DNA from: Echria macrotheca
Lineage: Eukaryota > Ascomycota > Sordariomycetes > Sordariales > Schizotheciaceae
Direction: 5' to 3'
DNA length: 64,000 nucleotides
Assembly: GCA_030411725.1 (NCBI GenBank)
Contig: MU839827.1
Coordinates: 3,665,027 to 3,729,026, forward strand
Every line of letters begins with the position of its first letter. The stretch's first letter is position 1. A program made the position numbers and the translations under genes. Under the pieces are notes generated by a model. The model saw only the letters and a program-made list of their open reading frames with translations, did no database searches and was not told where the DNA came from. Of this stretch, positions 22,156 through 34,502 are shown piece after piece.

Positions 22156-24024
22156 ATGTTCCCTTCCCTGCTTCTCTTCCTCCTCTCAGCGACGACAACA
22201 TGGACCCCAGTCTCAGCCCTCCCAGCAGATAACCTACCCCCACGCGACCCGATGATAACACCCCCGCCGACACCCACCGCCGTCATAATCCAGCAGCGCG
22301 CCGCCGTGAGCGAATGGGACTCGTACGTCGGCAGCATCGTCAGCGGGCTGGGCACCTCGGTATCGAGCTACATCGCCTCGGGGGTACCGCAGTTCTTCCA
22401 GGACCTGCCTACTGGGACGGCAGTGGAGAAGTCGTTGGGGATATCAGACTCTGACCTCGCGGCGAAACCGACGCAGGTTCTCAACTTGCCGTATGTGTTT
22501 TTCTTTTTTTTTCTTTTCTCTGTTATTTACTTCTTCCTCTTCTTCTTCTTGTGACGACTTTTCAACCAGACCCACACCCAATTGACCAGCCTTCCAAAAG
22601 GATTGCCAGAATTCTAAGGTCAGCACCTTAGAATCCCAACTGTGGTTATATGCCAGCACGAGTTAGGCCCAGCAGGGCCCTGTGCTCGTGACTCTTCTCT
22701 CTTTTTTTTTTTTTTTTGTTGATTTCATTCACACAGAGACAAAAATTGCTGGGAGAGGCTAACTGGGGATGGACTACAAGAGCATACGGAAACTGGACAG
22801 ATGCAGGGTGGAATGTCTTTGTGCACGGGAATGTGTACAAGGTGCCTGACATCTCGGAAGCCAAGCTCGACGATCTGGCGAATATTTTTCTCATCGACAC
22901 AGATATTCATGACCTTCCGCCCTCGTCGCAGGCGCAGGCGAGGAACATGACGGCGTCGATATTCGTGGTGCAGCAAAAGGATCAGAATGTGACAATCTCT
23001 TTTACCAACGACGTGGAGACGGGCGGGCAGACGGGGACTGTGAATGCTGTAAGTTCTGTCTCATCATATGTGAGATGAGGTCAAGGCTGACTGGTAAAAG
23101 CCCGGCGGCGCCCAAGAGATCCGGGTGCAGGACCCGACCACCGACCAGGGCGACTTCGCCGGCTGGCTCAAGCTGGCCGACACGACCGGCCAAAACGGCA
23201 CACCCCTGATCGCGGGCAACGAGACCGACAAGATTCAGTCCCTCAACATGCACGCCAAGGGCACCGACAGCGGCAACGCGACGGCCTACCTCGTCCCGCC
23301 GACGGGCATCACCATCATCTCCGACATCGACGACATCCTGCGGGTGACAAAAATCTGGAACCCCAAGGAGGGTCTCCTCAACTCGTTCGCGCGCCCCTTC
23401 ACGCCGTGGATGAACATGCCGTCCCACTACGCCCACTGGGCCCAGACGGTGCCCAACCTACACTTCCACTACCTGACCACGACCCCGGAGCAGGTGACGC
23501 GCAACTACATGGAGTTCATCTTCGCCAACTACCCGCTCGGCTCGTTCGATACGCGCCCGCTCAACTTCTCCGACGTGTCGGCCACGCTGTCGATCCGCAA
23601 GCACCTGCTGGATCTCGTCTTCGAGACCTTCCCGCAGCGCAAGTTCGTTCTCATCGGGGACACGACCAACTCGGACGTGATGAAGGCGTATCCGCAGCTG
23701 GCCAAGGACCATCCGGGGCAGGTGCAGTGCATCTGGCTGCGCAACACGACGGCGACCGACGCGACGTTCCGGTTCCCGTACGACACCAAGGGGTTCGAGG
23801 GGATCGACCAGAGCCGGTACATGTTTTTCGTTGTGCCGGATGACCTGACGGGGCTGGACGTGTCGAAAGGGGAGTGCTATAACCAGACGGTGAGGCAGAA
23901 TGTGACATTCGGGATGCAGGCTAGTCTTTTTGGGTCGTCGAGCGGCGTGGCGCCTCTGAAGGAGAGGAGCAGCACGTGGGTAGCATTGCTAGTGGCGCTG
24001 GGAGCCGCCATGGTTTTGTCGTGA
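22156..24024 (+). CDS. secreted App1-type (DUF2183) phosphatase domain protein
   Basis: Three exons: 22156-22490, 22781-23048, 23101-24024 (508 aa). A signal peptide (FPSLLLFLLSATTTW) starts the protein, and a hydrophobic end (STWVALLVALGAAMVLS) after a Ser-rich stretch suggests a GPI anchor. The HAD-like catalytic region is ISDIDDILRVTKI with a later FVLIGDTTNSD. Several Asn-X-Ser/Thr sites fit a cell-surface protein. App1 of yeast is a phosphatidate phosphatase on actin patches; this member belongs to the secreted fungal group, so its substrate is unknown. The usual Thr of DxDxT is Ile here. Intron 1 is long (290 bp); its acceptor at 22780 is chosen for the GCTAAC branch point 18 bases upstream and for the LNLP-AYGNWT join. 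An earlier acceptor (22737) would add about 14 residues. Confidence 0.85.
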
Positions 24025-26932
24025 TGTTGAAATACCCACCCCCCTGGAGGGCCGTGTTCTGTTCGTCTCCGAAGCATGTGTAAATAATTTTGTTGATCAA
24101 TGCACTGTCATCATGTTGGAACAACCATCCGATCCCATTTGCCGAGTGCTACTGTGAGGCTTGTCTGTCATGCTCAAGGGATTTCCTCTCAAGCCAGCCC
24201 CTTGCACGCCCCTGGGCAAGAATAAGCATTTTGTGGTTTGACAACAGGGCCGACAAAGCCGCAGCCATGTGACGCCACGGCCGTCAGCGCGCGCGAACAC
24301 AGTGCGGCGGCCAGCACGCCGCTTATCTTCCAGCGGTGGTACCCTTGGTACCCGAGAAGTGTTCGCGCGGACGGTGCGTGAGCGGTCAAGCCAAAGCATA
24401 CGCGTGTGTAGATCGTAAAGTCTGGAAGCGATCTGCGCGCGCAACCGTCCGATGGAACGCGCCCGCGCCCGCACCACGGGACCGCGGTTGGATTTTCCCA
24501 CGTGGCGGTCGGACCTCCCCCCGAACGAACGAACCGTCCGAACGTTTGCTCTCGCCCGCTTAGACTTTTGTGAGCGAGCGGCCTTGGCGGACCGTCGGTC
24601 GAAACGGCCGGGGGAGGATGAAATGATTCTAGACAGGGAGGGAGAGGTTGGAGCATACGTACATACATAACTAGCTCTCATTCCCGCTTACGGCCACGGG
24701 AGCGGCAGCCGGAACCGGCGTCAGTCAGCTTTGGTCGCGTTTGTCTATTGCTTCTTTGGGCTTCTCGACCGCGTCCGTGAACGCGGTTCGGGGATTCTGA
24801 CAGTAGCAGTTTGTGTTCGGGCACCTGATGATACGCTAGGGTCCCTAGTCTTTGGCCTGTTTGAAGCTTCAGGGAGAGAGAGAGAGAGAGAGGACGGGAA
24901 CGAGTGCGAGATCGGACGTATGTCCCTGCGCAGTGGACGACAGCGGAAAGATAATAGGCATGTTAAGCCGGGTGGGAACGGGAGAGAGGAGAGAGGAGAG
25001 AGAGAGAGATGAGTTGCCCAGAGATAGACACTGGCAGAAGTTGGACAAATTGTCACAAGCTTGCTGCCCTTCAAGGTTCGCACTCCTCTTTTGTGGGGAA
25101 GGCGCGATCAGCGTCTTGTTTCAGCCCTGGATTTCCCTTGTTTCTTTACCCCGGCGAGTTCTCGGGGCTCATTGCTTTTTCGAACACCTGGTGAGTTCCG
25201 TACCTTTCCCAGTTTGCCTAGCGAGGCGTAGCCGAACTGCCCGTGGGGTCGTCTGGTGGAGACGCCGTTCATGCTTGCTTTTTTTTGTGGGCGTTCCAAC
25301 GGTTTTGGGCCGGCGGACCTAGCCGAGCCGTCCTGATGCAAAATTGAGAAGTCAAGTCGCCCTAAAGAAAAATTCTGGACCATCTCATGATCCCCCGAGT
25401 ACCGAGCCGTGTCTCTCAGTAGGACGATATAACGCAAAGCTGCCCCTGTCATTCATAAGCAGACCGGTCGGGAGGTTGTCCTAGGATGCAGTACCTAGAA
25501 CATTTTTTGTACTTTTTTTATAGCTCGTGCATTGCAACCGTACAGGTACGCCAATAAGAGCCAGCAGTGCTACTGGCAACCGTACAGATGGGTAGAAACT
25601 TGCAGATATGCAATGCATGCTAGGTACCTGAGCTGTGTGGCGTGAGAATGCTCGGAGAGTTTTATCATCGTTCTCGATGCCAGAGATATCTCCTTCTCCC
25701 TGTCCCCACTGGCTACCTAGGTGCTACTGTATTCATGCTTTCGTCCAGATAAGGTATGTTGTCCATCTGCTCATATCCGGAATGCGGTTCCAGTGACTCA
25801 AATGCGGTTCCAGTGACTCAAGGCAGCGGTGAGGCCTCCCGTGAAGATGGAGGTAGAAAGGACGGCAAAGAAGAAACATTCCCCTACAACAACGGCATCC
25901 GGAAATCTCCTCTCGGTCACAGCTTGTCCGGATCCCCCTCCGGCCGCTTGGAAAATCCTCCCAAGATCATGACGTGACTGGATGCCGTGCTGTGGTTCTC
26001 CAATGAGACAGGCTCCGTGTTAATTTAAACAGAAAACCGTTTGAGGATCTGTTCCTCTTTGTGAGAAGAGAAACTTGCTCAGTTGCGATGTCGGGGCTCT
26101 ACCCCCCACGCAATGCGACGAGAGTGGTGGACGGGATGCGACTCCAGGGACTCCGTAAAAGTACAACTTGCCAGTGGTTTTGGCATGTGTCGCCATGACG
26201 CCGGTACGCCGTTGTTGGCAACCCAGGGCCTGCGGCCTGCCCTGTTCCTCATGTTCGCGGCACGAGGGGGACCCGCCGGGCTACCTTCTAGCAAGTCGGA
26301 AGCGATGGCGGTTGGGACGGGAAGCTTCAGGTACGGAAAGCCATGTCTCAGTCCACTCCTCGGCCGTCCCCCACGTTGGGTTACTCTCTAGGCCGTCATC
26401 CAGCATCGTCATGTCAACACGTCATCCTTGCAAGGCGGCATTACACGCGTCTCAAAAGGCAACGCTCTGTCTCATTTCGTTTGCTGGCTAGCTACCGAGG
26501 ATTGGTACTGTCGTACTCCTGATGCCCGAACCAGGAGGCCAGCGACCACACGAGCTGGTCAAATCAAGAAAACAATACCCGGGACCAAGCAGATGCGTGA
26601 ACTTGTGCCGCATGGCAGCAGGTTGCAGCGCCTTCCCGTGCCGTGTTCGCAACCTAGACTCCCATGTCGTTCCGAATTTCGCATTACCACCCTGTTCCAT
26701 CATGAAAGGGAAAAAAAAAAAAAACTTGCGATAACTCCTAGGGCACCAGTCCAAACCCTGCGCTTTGTAGCTTTTCCATTCTGCCACCATCCTGTTCTAT
26801 TCGCCTAAACCCTCTTATTGGATGGAAATTTTGGTTAACACAATACTTGAAGGCGAAGATAAGAGGTTTCGAGGGCCGTTCATAGGCCCGTGGAGGCATG
26901 GCGTATCCATGCTAGCGTCAGGAGAGGATCTT
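24025..26932. other. gene-poor region
   Basis: No gene supported over 2.9 kb. Seen: purine-rich (GA)n tracts at about 24870-24890 and 24983-25008, a duplicated 20-bp unit at 25781-25820, and TACCTAGGT-like motifs at about 25620 and 25714. Open frames on both strands are short and lack splice structure. Confidence 0.4.
25781..25820. repeat. 20-bp tandem duplication carrying two TGACTCA sites
   Basis: AATGCGGTTCCAGTGACTCA occurs twice in tandem (25781-25800, 25801-25820). Each copy ends in TGACTCA, the core site of Gcn4/CPC1 and AP-1-like bZIP factors, so the two sites are 20 bp, about two helical turns, apart. No supported gene lies close by. Confidence 0.7.
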
Positions 26933-27366
26933 TTAGTATCCCCCGTGATTCATAGGGAATCCGTGGTGGGTATGGAACCCACTGGCGGCCATGACCGGGC
27001 CGGGGATGTTGGTCACTATGGGTTTAACCAAGGGCTCGGCGGAGACCTTGTGTCTCAGATACCAGTTGCTGCCGTCGCCGTCTTCAACCACCACCTCCAT
27101 GAGCATGTAGTGGAGAGTGCCATCGCAGGGTTGAGGCACGTAGATGTCTCTGGGAAAGCGGGGTGCGGCGGGCGCGATTTCAGTCTCCATGCATTCGCGA
27201 CCATCGGCCTACACCTGAATTAGTGAACTAGCTTATAGAATAGATAGCAAGGGGCACCCACAACGCAGTAGGCGCAAGCAGCACCGTTGACATAGACCCA
27301 GTTGTTACAGTCATGAGTCAAGAAGTACTTGCACCGGTACTTGTAGAAACCACCGCTGCCGCTCAT
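26933..27366 (-). CDS. small conserved Cys-containing fungal protein
   Basis: Minus strand, two exons: 27366-27262 and 27208-26933 (126 aa). The 53-bp intron (donor GTGGGT, CTAAT branch point, TAG acceptor) joins AACAYCV to ADGREC. The N-terminus, GFYKYRCKYFLTHDCNNWVY, with Cys at YRC, DCN, AACAYC and REC, resembles small proteins widespread in filamentous fungi that I recall only as hypothetical. No signal peptide, so the cysteines more likely bind metal than form disulfides. The remainder (IYVPQPCDGTLHYMLMEVVV) is a compact beta-rich domain. It is an island in a gene-poor stretch. Function unknown. Confidence 0.65.
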
Positions 27367-30300
27367 GGTGATGATGTGCGTTCTGGGGAAGACGGTGGAG
27401 GGTTTTTGGGTTGGAGATTGGCACTGCCCGCTGGCAGGAAGCGATGTGATGTGGGAGAAGAATGTTGAGGCTCGAGGCTGGCGTGGAGGAGATGCTTGAA
27501 AGGGGCGCCTACGGGGTTTTAAGGCCGGGGGTTAAGAGGAGGAAGGGCGTGTTAAGGTCCAGGGATCTGTGAAGTGCCGTTGGAAAAAAGCAACGAGATC
27601 TGCGTGAAGCCGCATGTTAAATAGACGTCCAGAACAACTTCATCAGTCCGCGCTAGCTCGTTATGACACCTGCGGCACTCATTTCTTTCGGGGGTTGCGA
27701 GTCCACGTGTAAGCAAGGTTCCAAGGGTGAAGTTGCCATCCAAGCCATCTAATCTTGAGTTGTCAGTGTGGCCTCATGGCGAGCAAGGGGGAGAGGCATG
27801 TCCGGAGCCATGCCGGCGGCGGCTGTCAGACCCCTACATTCCAAGCGCAGCCGGGGGGGCCCATGGCCCCATGCAGGTAGCTTTCCAGGATTTGTTCGAT
27901 GTGGCGCTGTTTCTCATCGAGCTTCTGCGCTGTCGTTGAGCCGGAATGGGCAACTCGGACATGTATGTGCTCTTGAGGAGCTCGTCTCATATGTGCTCTA
28001 TCAGCCCACCGGTGATGCGCGGCCACCGATTGGCTCTGTCTTGCACAGAGGGCAAGGAAGTTTCGTCATCCAAGCGGCCGGGAAGGGGGCCGAAACACCA
28101 CCACCTGGTGAAGTAGCGGTATCCGGACGCCGACCCCGCTGATACGGCCAAGGCGTGGTGCTAAAGTATGGAAACGAGACTGGTGCAGCACCAGCATTTT
28201 TCCTGTTGCGGGCGCCGACTGGGGCCGTGGTTGCAACAGAAAGAGCGGGAGAAACGGCAAAATTAGAGCAGCGGGGACATGGACGCGCTCGAAACACCCA
28301 AGACGCAACCGCAGCATCTCGAGTGCATCCAGGCTGCCTGGCAATGTTCCGAGTTGTCGAGGCAGGAATGTGAGAACTGACAGACTGTGCATGTCGTCGG
28401 TCCACGCTTGGGCGCGTCCAACATGCCCTGCTCACCTTCCACTGCCTGGAAACCACATCCCTAGGACGCGACGCTGCTGCGGGAAGCTCAGAACGGAGCC
28501 AAGGTGTCAGCGGCAAACAGACGTTCTCTGATGACCTGTCAGAGGCCCCCGCCGCGGAAGTTAGGGAACTTCCCGGAGAGCTAGTGTCTGCTTCGAACGC
28601 CAACCAGCTAACGTTGTGGCCGAGCTAGTCTAGGGCAAGGCGCTCGTGAGACGGCCCGCCGAGACACCTGGAGTAGGCTGGAGCCGACGTTGCACGATCC
28701 GGCCGGGTCCGTCTGCCGCCGTTGCTGAGGCTGAAAAAAGCAACTTGCGTTGGTGTCATTCGTGGAGAGCCCGACAACCAACCGAGAAGTAATCGGTGAA
28801 AGCAGATGGCTGATCGAGACCCTTCGGACAACTGCTGAGGGCAGGCACACCAGGAGACGAAAGCAGTGACTTTGAGATCTGTACTCCAGAATCAGCGGCT
28901 TGTGGATCCGCTGCGTGTTCGATGGTACGCACACACACAGTGCCAATCTGGCTGAACACTGCCGATTCGGCGACTTCAGCCCTGGTCGCACTTGACCCAC
29001 CTTTGGAAGCTGCGATGGAAGCAGTGTTGCGGCAGGTTTCCGCTAGCTCTGCCACCTCCGGCCAAGCACTCAACCCCGAACCCAGGTGCCCTGGCTTTCC
29101 GTCCGGGATTCTGGCCGGGCAGCTCAGACCCTCGAGCCGGCCCTTGCTGCATGTGCTTACGGTCACGGTCACGCATCCCAGGCCCCTCGACTGCGACTTC
29201 CTTTCTCTCCTTGACCGCCCCGTGACCGCCTACAGTTCGAGAAAAGGAAAGGACGAACAACACCAATGCTGGATTCCATCCCATTCGCGCCTGCCTATGC
29301 AGATAGACGCGGTGCAACCTGCAGCCTACCGTTCTTGGGAGTCCCCGATTGACGCGGGGGAACACCTGGATCTGGACGTCTTGCCGGTTATCTGTTCCCC
29401 TTGTTTTCATGTTTGCTTGGGCAACGCTCTGTTCCATTTGTCGATCAGTTGCCAATCGGCTAGACATTTTGCGGCTCAGAATAAGCCGAGGCGCATACGA
29501 CCGAGTGTAAACACAAATCGATACTCCTGGAATCTGCTGTACGTTATTCTCCAACCCTTCAGTAGACCTACAGCTCTGATGGTCTTGGATGACATGAGGT
29601 AGACTCGTCTGAGACTTTGTAAGCCCGTTAACAACTCCAAGCTTCAATCGGATTGTGACCGCTGCCGAGGAGCCACCGACAACATGACGCCGTGACAGCC
29701 TCCAAGTCGGCCTCTCTTCCGTGAGACGGGATTCGCTCAATTCCGTACACACAGTGTGTCGGCGACATAGCTGCAAGCCACCCGTGACACAACAGACGTC
29801 AAACCTGCCGCGCTTCTCCTCCTGAAATCCCTCTTGCCCTGCACTCACAAGAGGCCGTAGGTTGTGGCTGAAGGTCTCAAAGCTTACTGGTCTGTCGGCG
29901 AGTTTAAAATGACCCAGTTCCTCATGACGGCAACGTACAGGATCTCGATCTGACATGGCTCTCTACGCAACCTCGAGTCGAGCATCACGGATGTCCTTCC
30001 TATATTGACAAGGCAATCTTCCGGACGACTGCTAATCGTCCGATTAAGCCATTCTATGGGACAACATGGTGCGACAATCATTATGAACGACAGAACATTC
30101 GACATGTGGAAAGGTTGTGGCAACGCTCCTTGAGTCTCCTTAGGTCGTTGGAAGTCTTGGAGATGTGACACAACAGTTGAGCTGCCGCTACCAACTCCGT
30201 GGTTGGCATGCTCAGCGTAAGCGCGCCTCAGCTGCGGTTAAAGAACCACCCGCCAAGTCTCACGCGTTGCATTTCAGCATACGCGGCCAGTTGTCACTCC

Positions 30301-31526
30301 ACGGTATGTTGTGTCACACTGGTGTCACACCCATCCGTGAACATCACGAATGGTGGACGGCGACACGGTACGGCAGGCAAGACAGGCAAGGCTGTGGTCT
30401 TTTCCGAGGAGCTACATGCATGTGGCATCTTCAACTCGCAGCCTCTCGATCCCATGAAACGAGTGCTTCGGCCGTCTCCTGCCGCAGTATCACACAGCAG
30501 CCTGCCCGGGGGCTGGGACCGGTCGGAGGCTGTTGGAGAGAAAGATGGTTGCCAACTGGATGCACCAACTCCTTAGTGGCCCAATCCGGGACCCATCCAT
30601 ATGGATAGTGGTTGCGTCGACGGACTGTTGGGGAATTCTTTACCCGGTGCCTGGGACCGAGGTACGAGTACAATCTTCCACTCCTACACTCCGTCATTGG
30701 AGGTTCTCACAGCCTGCTCCCTACACGATCAGAGGAACGGACCTATAGCACTCTGCTACGCGACGACGTTACATACATCAGGTATTTGTTGTCTCGCAGC
30801 AAAGCTTTATCGCTTCCTGCCGACTTATCCTATGGCTCCATCAAGCGCCAGACTCGGGTGTTCCTCTTCGGTTGGCCGTCCAGGTACGAGTGATGTGGTG
30901 TGAGGCGTTCCGTAAGTTGTTCGACCCCTTCCATCTGCTGCTCCACGTCTCAATATGCCCGAGACAAGTCGATCTAGAGTAGCCGCGGCGGCCCAGAGGT
31001 GATTGGCAAGACGTGAGTAAATGGCCCCTGGCAACGACCACATTGCGCCGGCAAAAGTTGGGGGTCCAGAGGGTCCACGTGCGACTTGCCCACAGCGGTT
31101 CTCTCTGTCTCCGGGGCTCGAGCGTCTCCCGGGCCGTAAGTTGCACACCCGCGTCTCGGGTAGCCAGCCACCTCCCCGCCACCGATCTAGAAGGCCCCTT
31201 GTCAGGAGCGAGCCCGGATTTACACACCCCTTTTTCTCCCAGACCAGCCTATCAGGGATCAGTTTGGTTTCGAACGTCATGAGCGGGAAACACATCCGGT
31301 TCCCGGTCATCAAAGTTATTTTTTCATTTGGGCCCCCAAATTTTGACCCCGTTGCTGCCCAGCTCACGGGACTGACGCGAACTATGACTATTCTAGTCTA
31401 GCATCTGGGAATCAGCCATACAGATATACTGTGTACGCAATGTCTGCAAGAATCTAACCTCTCGGTCCTCCACATCCCGCCTGACGCCACCGACAAGAAA
31501 AAAACAAAGCACGACGCTCCGCCCCA
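27367..31526. other. 4.2-kb gene-poor region
   Basis: No gene is supported apart from a weak candidate at 28001-28603. Open frames of up to 326 codons occur on both strands but overlap each other, lack family motifs and look driven by GC-rich composition. No tRNA, rRNA or transposon ends were seen. Confidence 0.4.
28001..28603 (-). CDS. uncertain 200-aa frame with a CPLC motif
   Basis: Minus-strand frame of 200 codons starting with MAFEADTSSPGSSLTS. It ends in KLPCPLCKTEPIGG, and just downstream a different frame has HTCPSCPFRL and a helical TTAQKLDEKQRHIEQILES. The pairs of Cys suggest a zinc-binding gene broken across frames or an unplaced intron. Evidence is thin; it may be chance. Confidence 0.2.
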   Translation of the reverse strand: MAFEADTSSPGSSLTSAAGASDRSSENVCLPLTPWLRSELPAAASRPRDVVSRQWKVSRACWTRPSVDRRHAQSVSSHIPASTTRNIARQPGCTRDAAVASWVFRARPCPRCSNFAVSPALSVATTAPVGARNRKNAGAAPVSFPYFSTTPWPYQRGRRPDTATSPGGGVSAPFPAAWMTKLPCPLCKTEPIGGRASPVG

Positions 31527-33909
31527 TCAACGGCCGCCCTTCATGGCTTGGCGCCGGCGGATCTTTTCCGTGATGCGCGTGAGCGCCGACTTGATCTCGC
31601 CCTTTTCGAATGTGTCGAGATCGTAGTAAACAGGGGCGATTTCCTGCACGAAATGGTTAGCGCGGGACAAATTACACGACAGAGAGAGAGAGTGGGGGGA
31701 GACGTACGAGCAACCATTCTGGTCGGATATTTGTCACGGTCCGGACGTATTGCTTGGTCGTCAGTACAAACTCGTTGTACACGACCCAGTCGTAAGGGCT
31801 CGACACGACGGTGCTAGGGTGGATCATAACCAGCTGGTCGTCCTTGACCGTCTTGTAGATCTTGGAGTTGCTGCTTTCGCGCATGGCAACCTGCATGAAG
31901 AAGCCGGCCAGGAGGGCGCGGCGGATGTTGGTGTAGTAATCCTTATCCTGGAACGGGGTGCTCATGAGCTCGATCTCGTTGGTCTCCATGATGCGCCTGA
32001 GCTGGGCCCGCACGTTGTCGGCGCTCGTGAGGTGGCGGAAGGAGAGGAAGTGCTCGTGGCACCACTTCTTGGTGTCCTGCCCGCTCTGCTCGGCCGCCTT
32101 GAAGGCATGGTAGGCGTTGAGCAGCGTCAGATGGTCACCGTCGGGGTGCGCAAACATCTGTTTCATCTCGTCGGCGCGCTTGCGGGCGCTGTTCGGACGC
32201 ACCCAGATCTGGGGGACGGATAGCAGCGACGTGATGGATAGGATCTCGTTGGAGCAGTAGAACTCGGGCGACGAGATGAGCATGACGGCGAGCGCCGGGT
32301 CGAGCGGGAACTCGGACGCCAGACTGCCGAGCTTCGTGAGCTCGCCATCATCATCCAAGCACGCCAAGTAGTTGAGCTCCTCGAGGGCGCGCATCATGGT
32401 CTCAGGCGCCGGTGGATCCATGAGATCAAAGTGGACGAGATCTTCGACGCCGAGCTTCTTCAGCTCGAGCACCGTGTTGGAGAGGTTGGACCGCAAGATT
32501 TCAGGGTACGTCTGTTCAATGAGCTCCTTCTTGAAGGCCTTCTCCGTATACAGACGGAAGCACTTTCCGGGCCGCGTACGACCGGCACGACCAGCTCTTT
32601 GTTGAGCCGAGGCCTTGGAGATGGGCGAGACGAGTAGAGACTCGACGCGAGATCTAGGATTGTAGATCTTTTGCTTGCTGAACCCCGGGTCGACCACATA
32701 TACGATACCGTCGATCGTCAAACTGGTCTCGGCGATATTGGTAGCGACAATGCATTTCCGACCTGGCCGTCCACCCGGGCGAATCGGCTCGGGCGCCTTG
32801 TCGAATATCCTTTGCTGCTGCGCAGGTGGCAGCGTGCCGTAGAGAGGGTAGACCTTCATAGGCCCGGCGTCTGATTCCCGGATCATGTCGTCCACCTCCA
32901 GGTTGATTCGCCTGCAGGCGTCCTCGATCTCCTCCTCACCAGTCAGGAAGAGCAAGATATCCCCCTCAGGCTCCGTCGCGTGGATCTGCAGCACAGTGCG
33001 CACCGCGGCTTCGACATAGTCGCGCTCCGGCTCCGGGGTATAAAAGATCTCGACGGGGTGCGTTCGGCCGGGCACGGCCAGAAGCGGCGCATCGTAAAAG
33101 TAGGACTGGAACTTTTGAGCGTCAAGCGTAGCCGACATGACGATGATCTTGAGGTCTTTCCTCCGTCCCGCGATCTGCTTCAGCAGCGCCATGAGAATAT
33201 CGGTCGCAAGCGTGCGTTCGTGAGCCTCGTCGAGGATGATGCATCCGTACCGCGACATGTCGTGGTCGTGCATCGACTCGCGCAGGAGCTGACCGTCGGT
33301 CATGTACTTGAGCAGCGTCTTGGGGCCCGTCTTGTTCTCGAAACGAATGCTGTAGCCGACCTCCTCGCCCAGCTCGACATCCAGCTCGTTCGCGACACGC
33401 TGGGCAACCGACATGGCCGCCACTCGTCGGGGCTGCGTGCAAGCGATGAGCTTCCCGGTTAGGTGGGGCAGCTCGTCGTAGAGCACGTACTGGGGAATCT
33501 GCGTCGTCTTTCCGGAACCCGTCTCACCGACGAACACCAAGATCTGCTTTTCGTGGTACATGTTGAGGAACTCTTGCCGCTGCTTGCTCACGGGGAGGTT
33601 GCGCCGCGTCTTGAGGATGTCGAAGTAGCGCTGCGAGTGTGGTTGGCCCGTCCATGGGTTCAGGTCCGAATCCTCGGCCGCTGCCGCCTGCGCGGCCGTG
33701 GTTGTATGTCTCTGAAGCTTGTCCAGGGGGCCCCCGAAGCCATTTTTCTGCCCATTGTTGTCGTCTTCGTAGTGGTGGGCGAGGTATGGGTTGAGCCTGT
33801 CGCTGTCTTTCGCATCGCCGCCCTTGGCCATCTTGACGCGCTTGGAATCCTGGGTGCTGTTGTCGATGTCGGCACTCGATCGCTTCGATCCGGATCTGCC
33901 GTCGGCCAT
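31527..33909 (-). CDS. prp43: Prp43-type DEAH-box RNA helicase
   Basis: Minus strand, two exons: 33909-31708 and 31643-31527 (772 aa; yeast Prp43 is 767). The 64-bp intron separates PEWLL from EIAPVYYDL, in the OB-fold end of the protein. Motifs in order: GETGSGKTTQ (I), TQPRRVAA (Ia), DEAH (II), SATL (III), FLTGEEEIE (IV), TNIAETSLTI (V), QRAGRAGR (VI); then winged-helix, ratchet and OB domains. Prp43/DHX15 removes the excised lariat from the spliceosome and acts in ribosome biogenesis with G-patch partners. Start: MADGRSGSKRSS is preferred to an upstream in-frame ATG at 34020, which would add 37 non-homologous residues. It is divergent from PRMT5. Confidence 0.96.
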
Positions 33910-34502
33910 ATCGAGGGGTTCGCGCTTGTGGCGGACAGATGACGACTCAGCGGTGGGAGTGATGATATTCTCGGGCGAAAAGACTGCGAGGCTGCAACTT
34001 TTTTTTCTGCAGAGGCACACCGCGTCGCAATCGTAGTTTTTGGGTGGGGCGTGGCTACCGCCGATAAGATTCGCATCCCTGTTAGATGCATGCTGTCCTT
34101 CCTGCCCCGTTTTGTGGGAAGCTGGGATGGAGGGGTAGGCGCTCCCCCACTACACACACTACAACCCAATGCTTCTGGGCCCTAATTGTGGCTGCCGTCA
34201 ATGAGGAATTGTCGAGCCTGTGTCTCATACCGATGCTCTGATTCGGCGATTCGAGGAATGCCAGCTTGACATGTCAGGAAAAACATCCCACCTTCTCAGT
34301 ATGGATTCGCGCAATACTTGGAGAGTGCTACTTGGAGGTGCAGCCTAAGCTGCGATGCCCAGCTTGAGCTCTCACTCGCAAACCCCACCCGCACAGGTAG
34401 ACGCCGTTTGCAGCTGTAAATAAATCTCCCGTCCTCCTTCATACCCAATCTTCCCTACCCAAGTTCCACTCGGCGGTCGAATCTCTCGACCCCGTTGCAA
34501 AT
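33910..34502. promoter_or_regulatory. shared promoter of PRP43 and PRMT5
   Basis: 593-bp divergent intergenic region between two housekeeping genes. A CTGTAAATAAATCTC element lies about 90 bp before the PRMT5 ATG. Nothing else is seen. Confidence 0.5.

Noticed and set aside
28976..29956. 326-codon minus frame overlapping a 226-codon plus frame (28922-29602)
   Set aside because: Two long frames on opposite strands in the same GC-rich stretch, no family motif, no splice signals, residues spread at random.
31750..32223. 157-codon plus frame
   Set aside because: Antisense to the PRP43 coding sequence.
33910..34020. Upstream in-frame ATG for PRP43 at 34020
   Set aside because: It adds 37 residues with Cys- and Lys-rich, non-conserved sequence; the MADGRSG start gives the usual Prp43 length.
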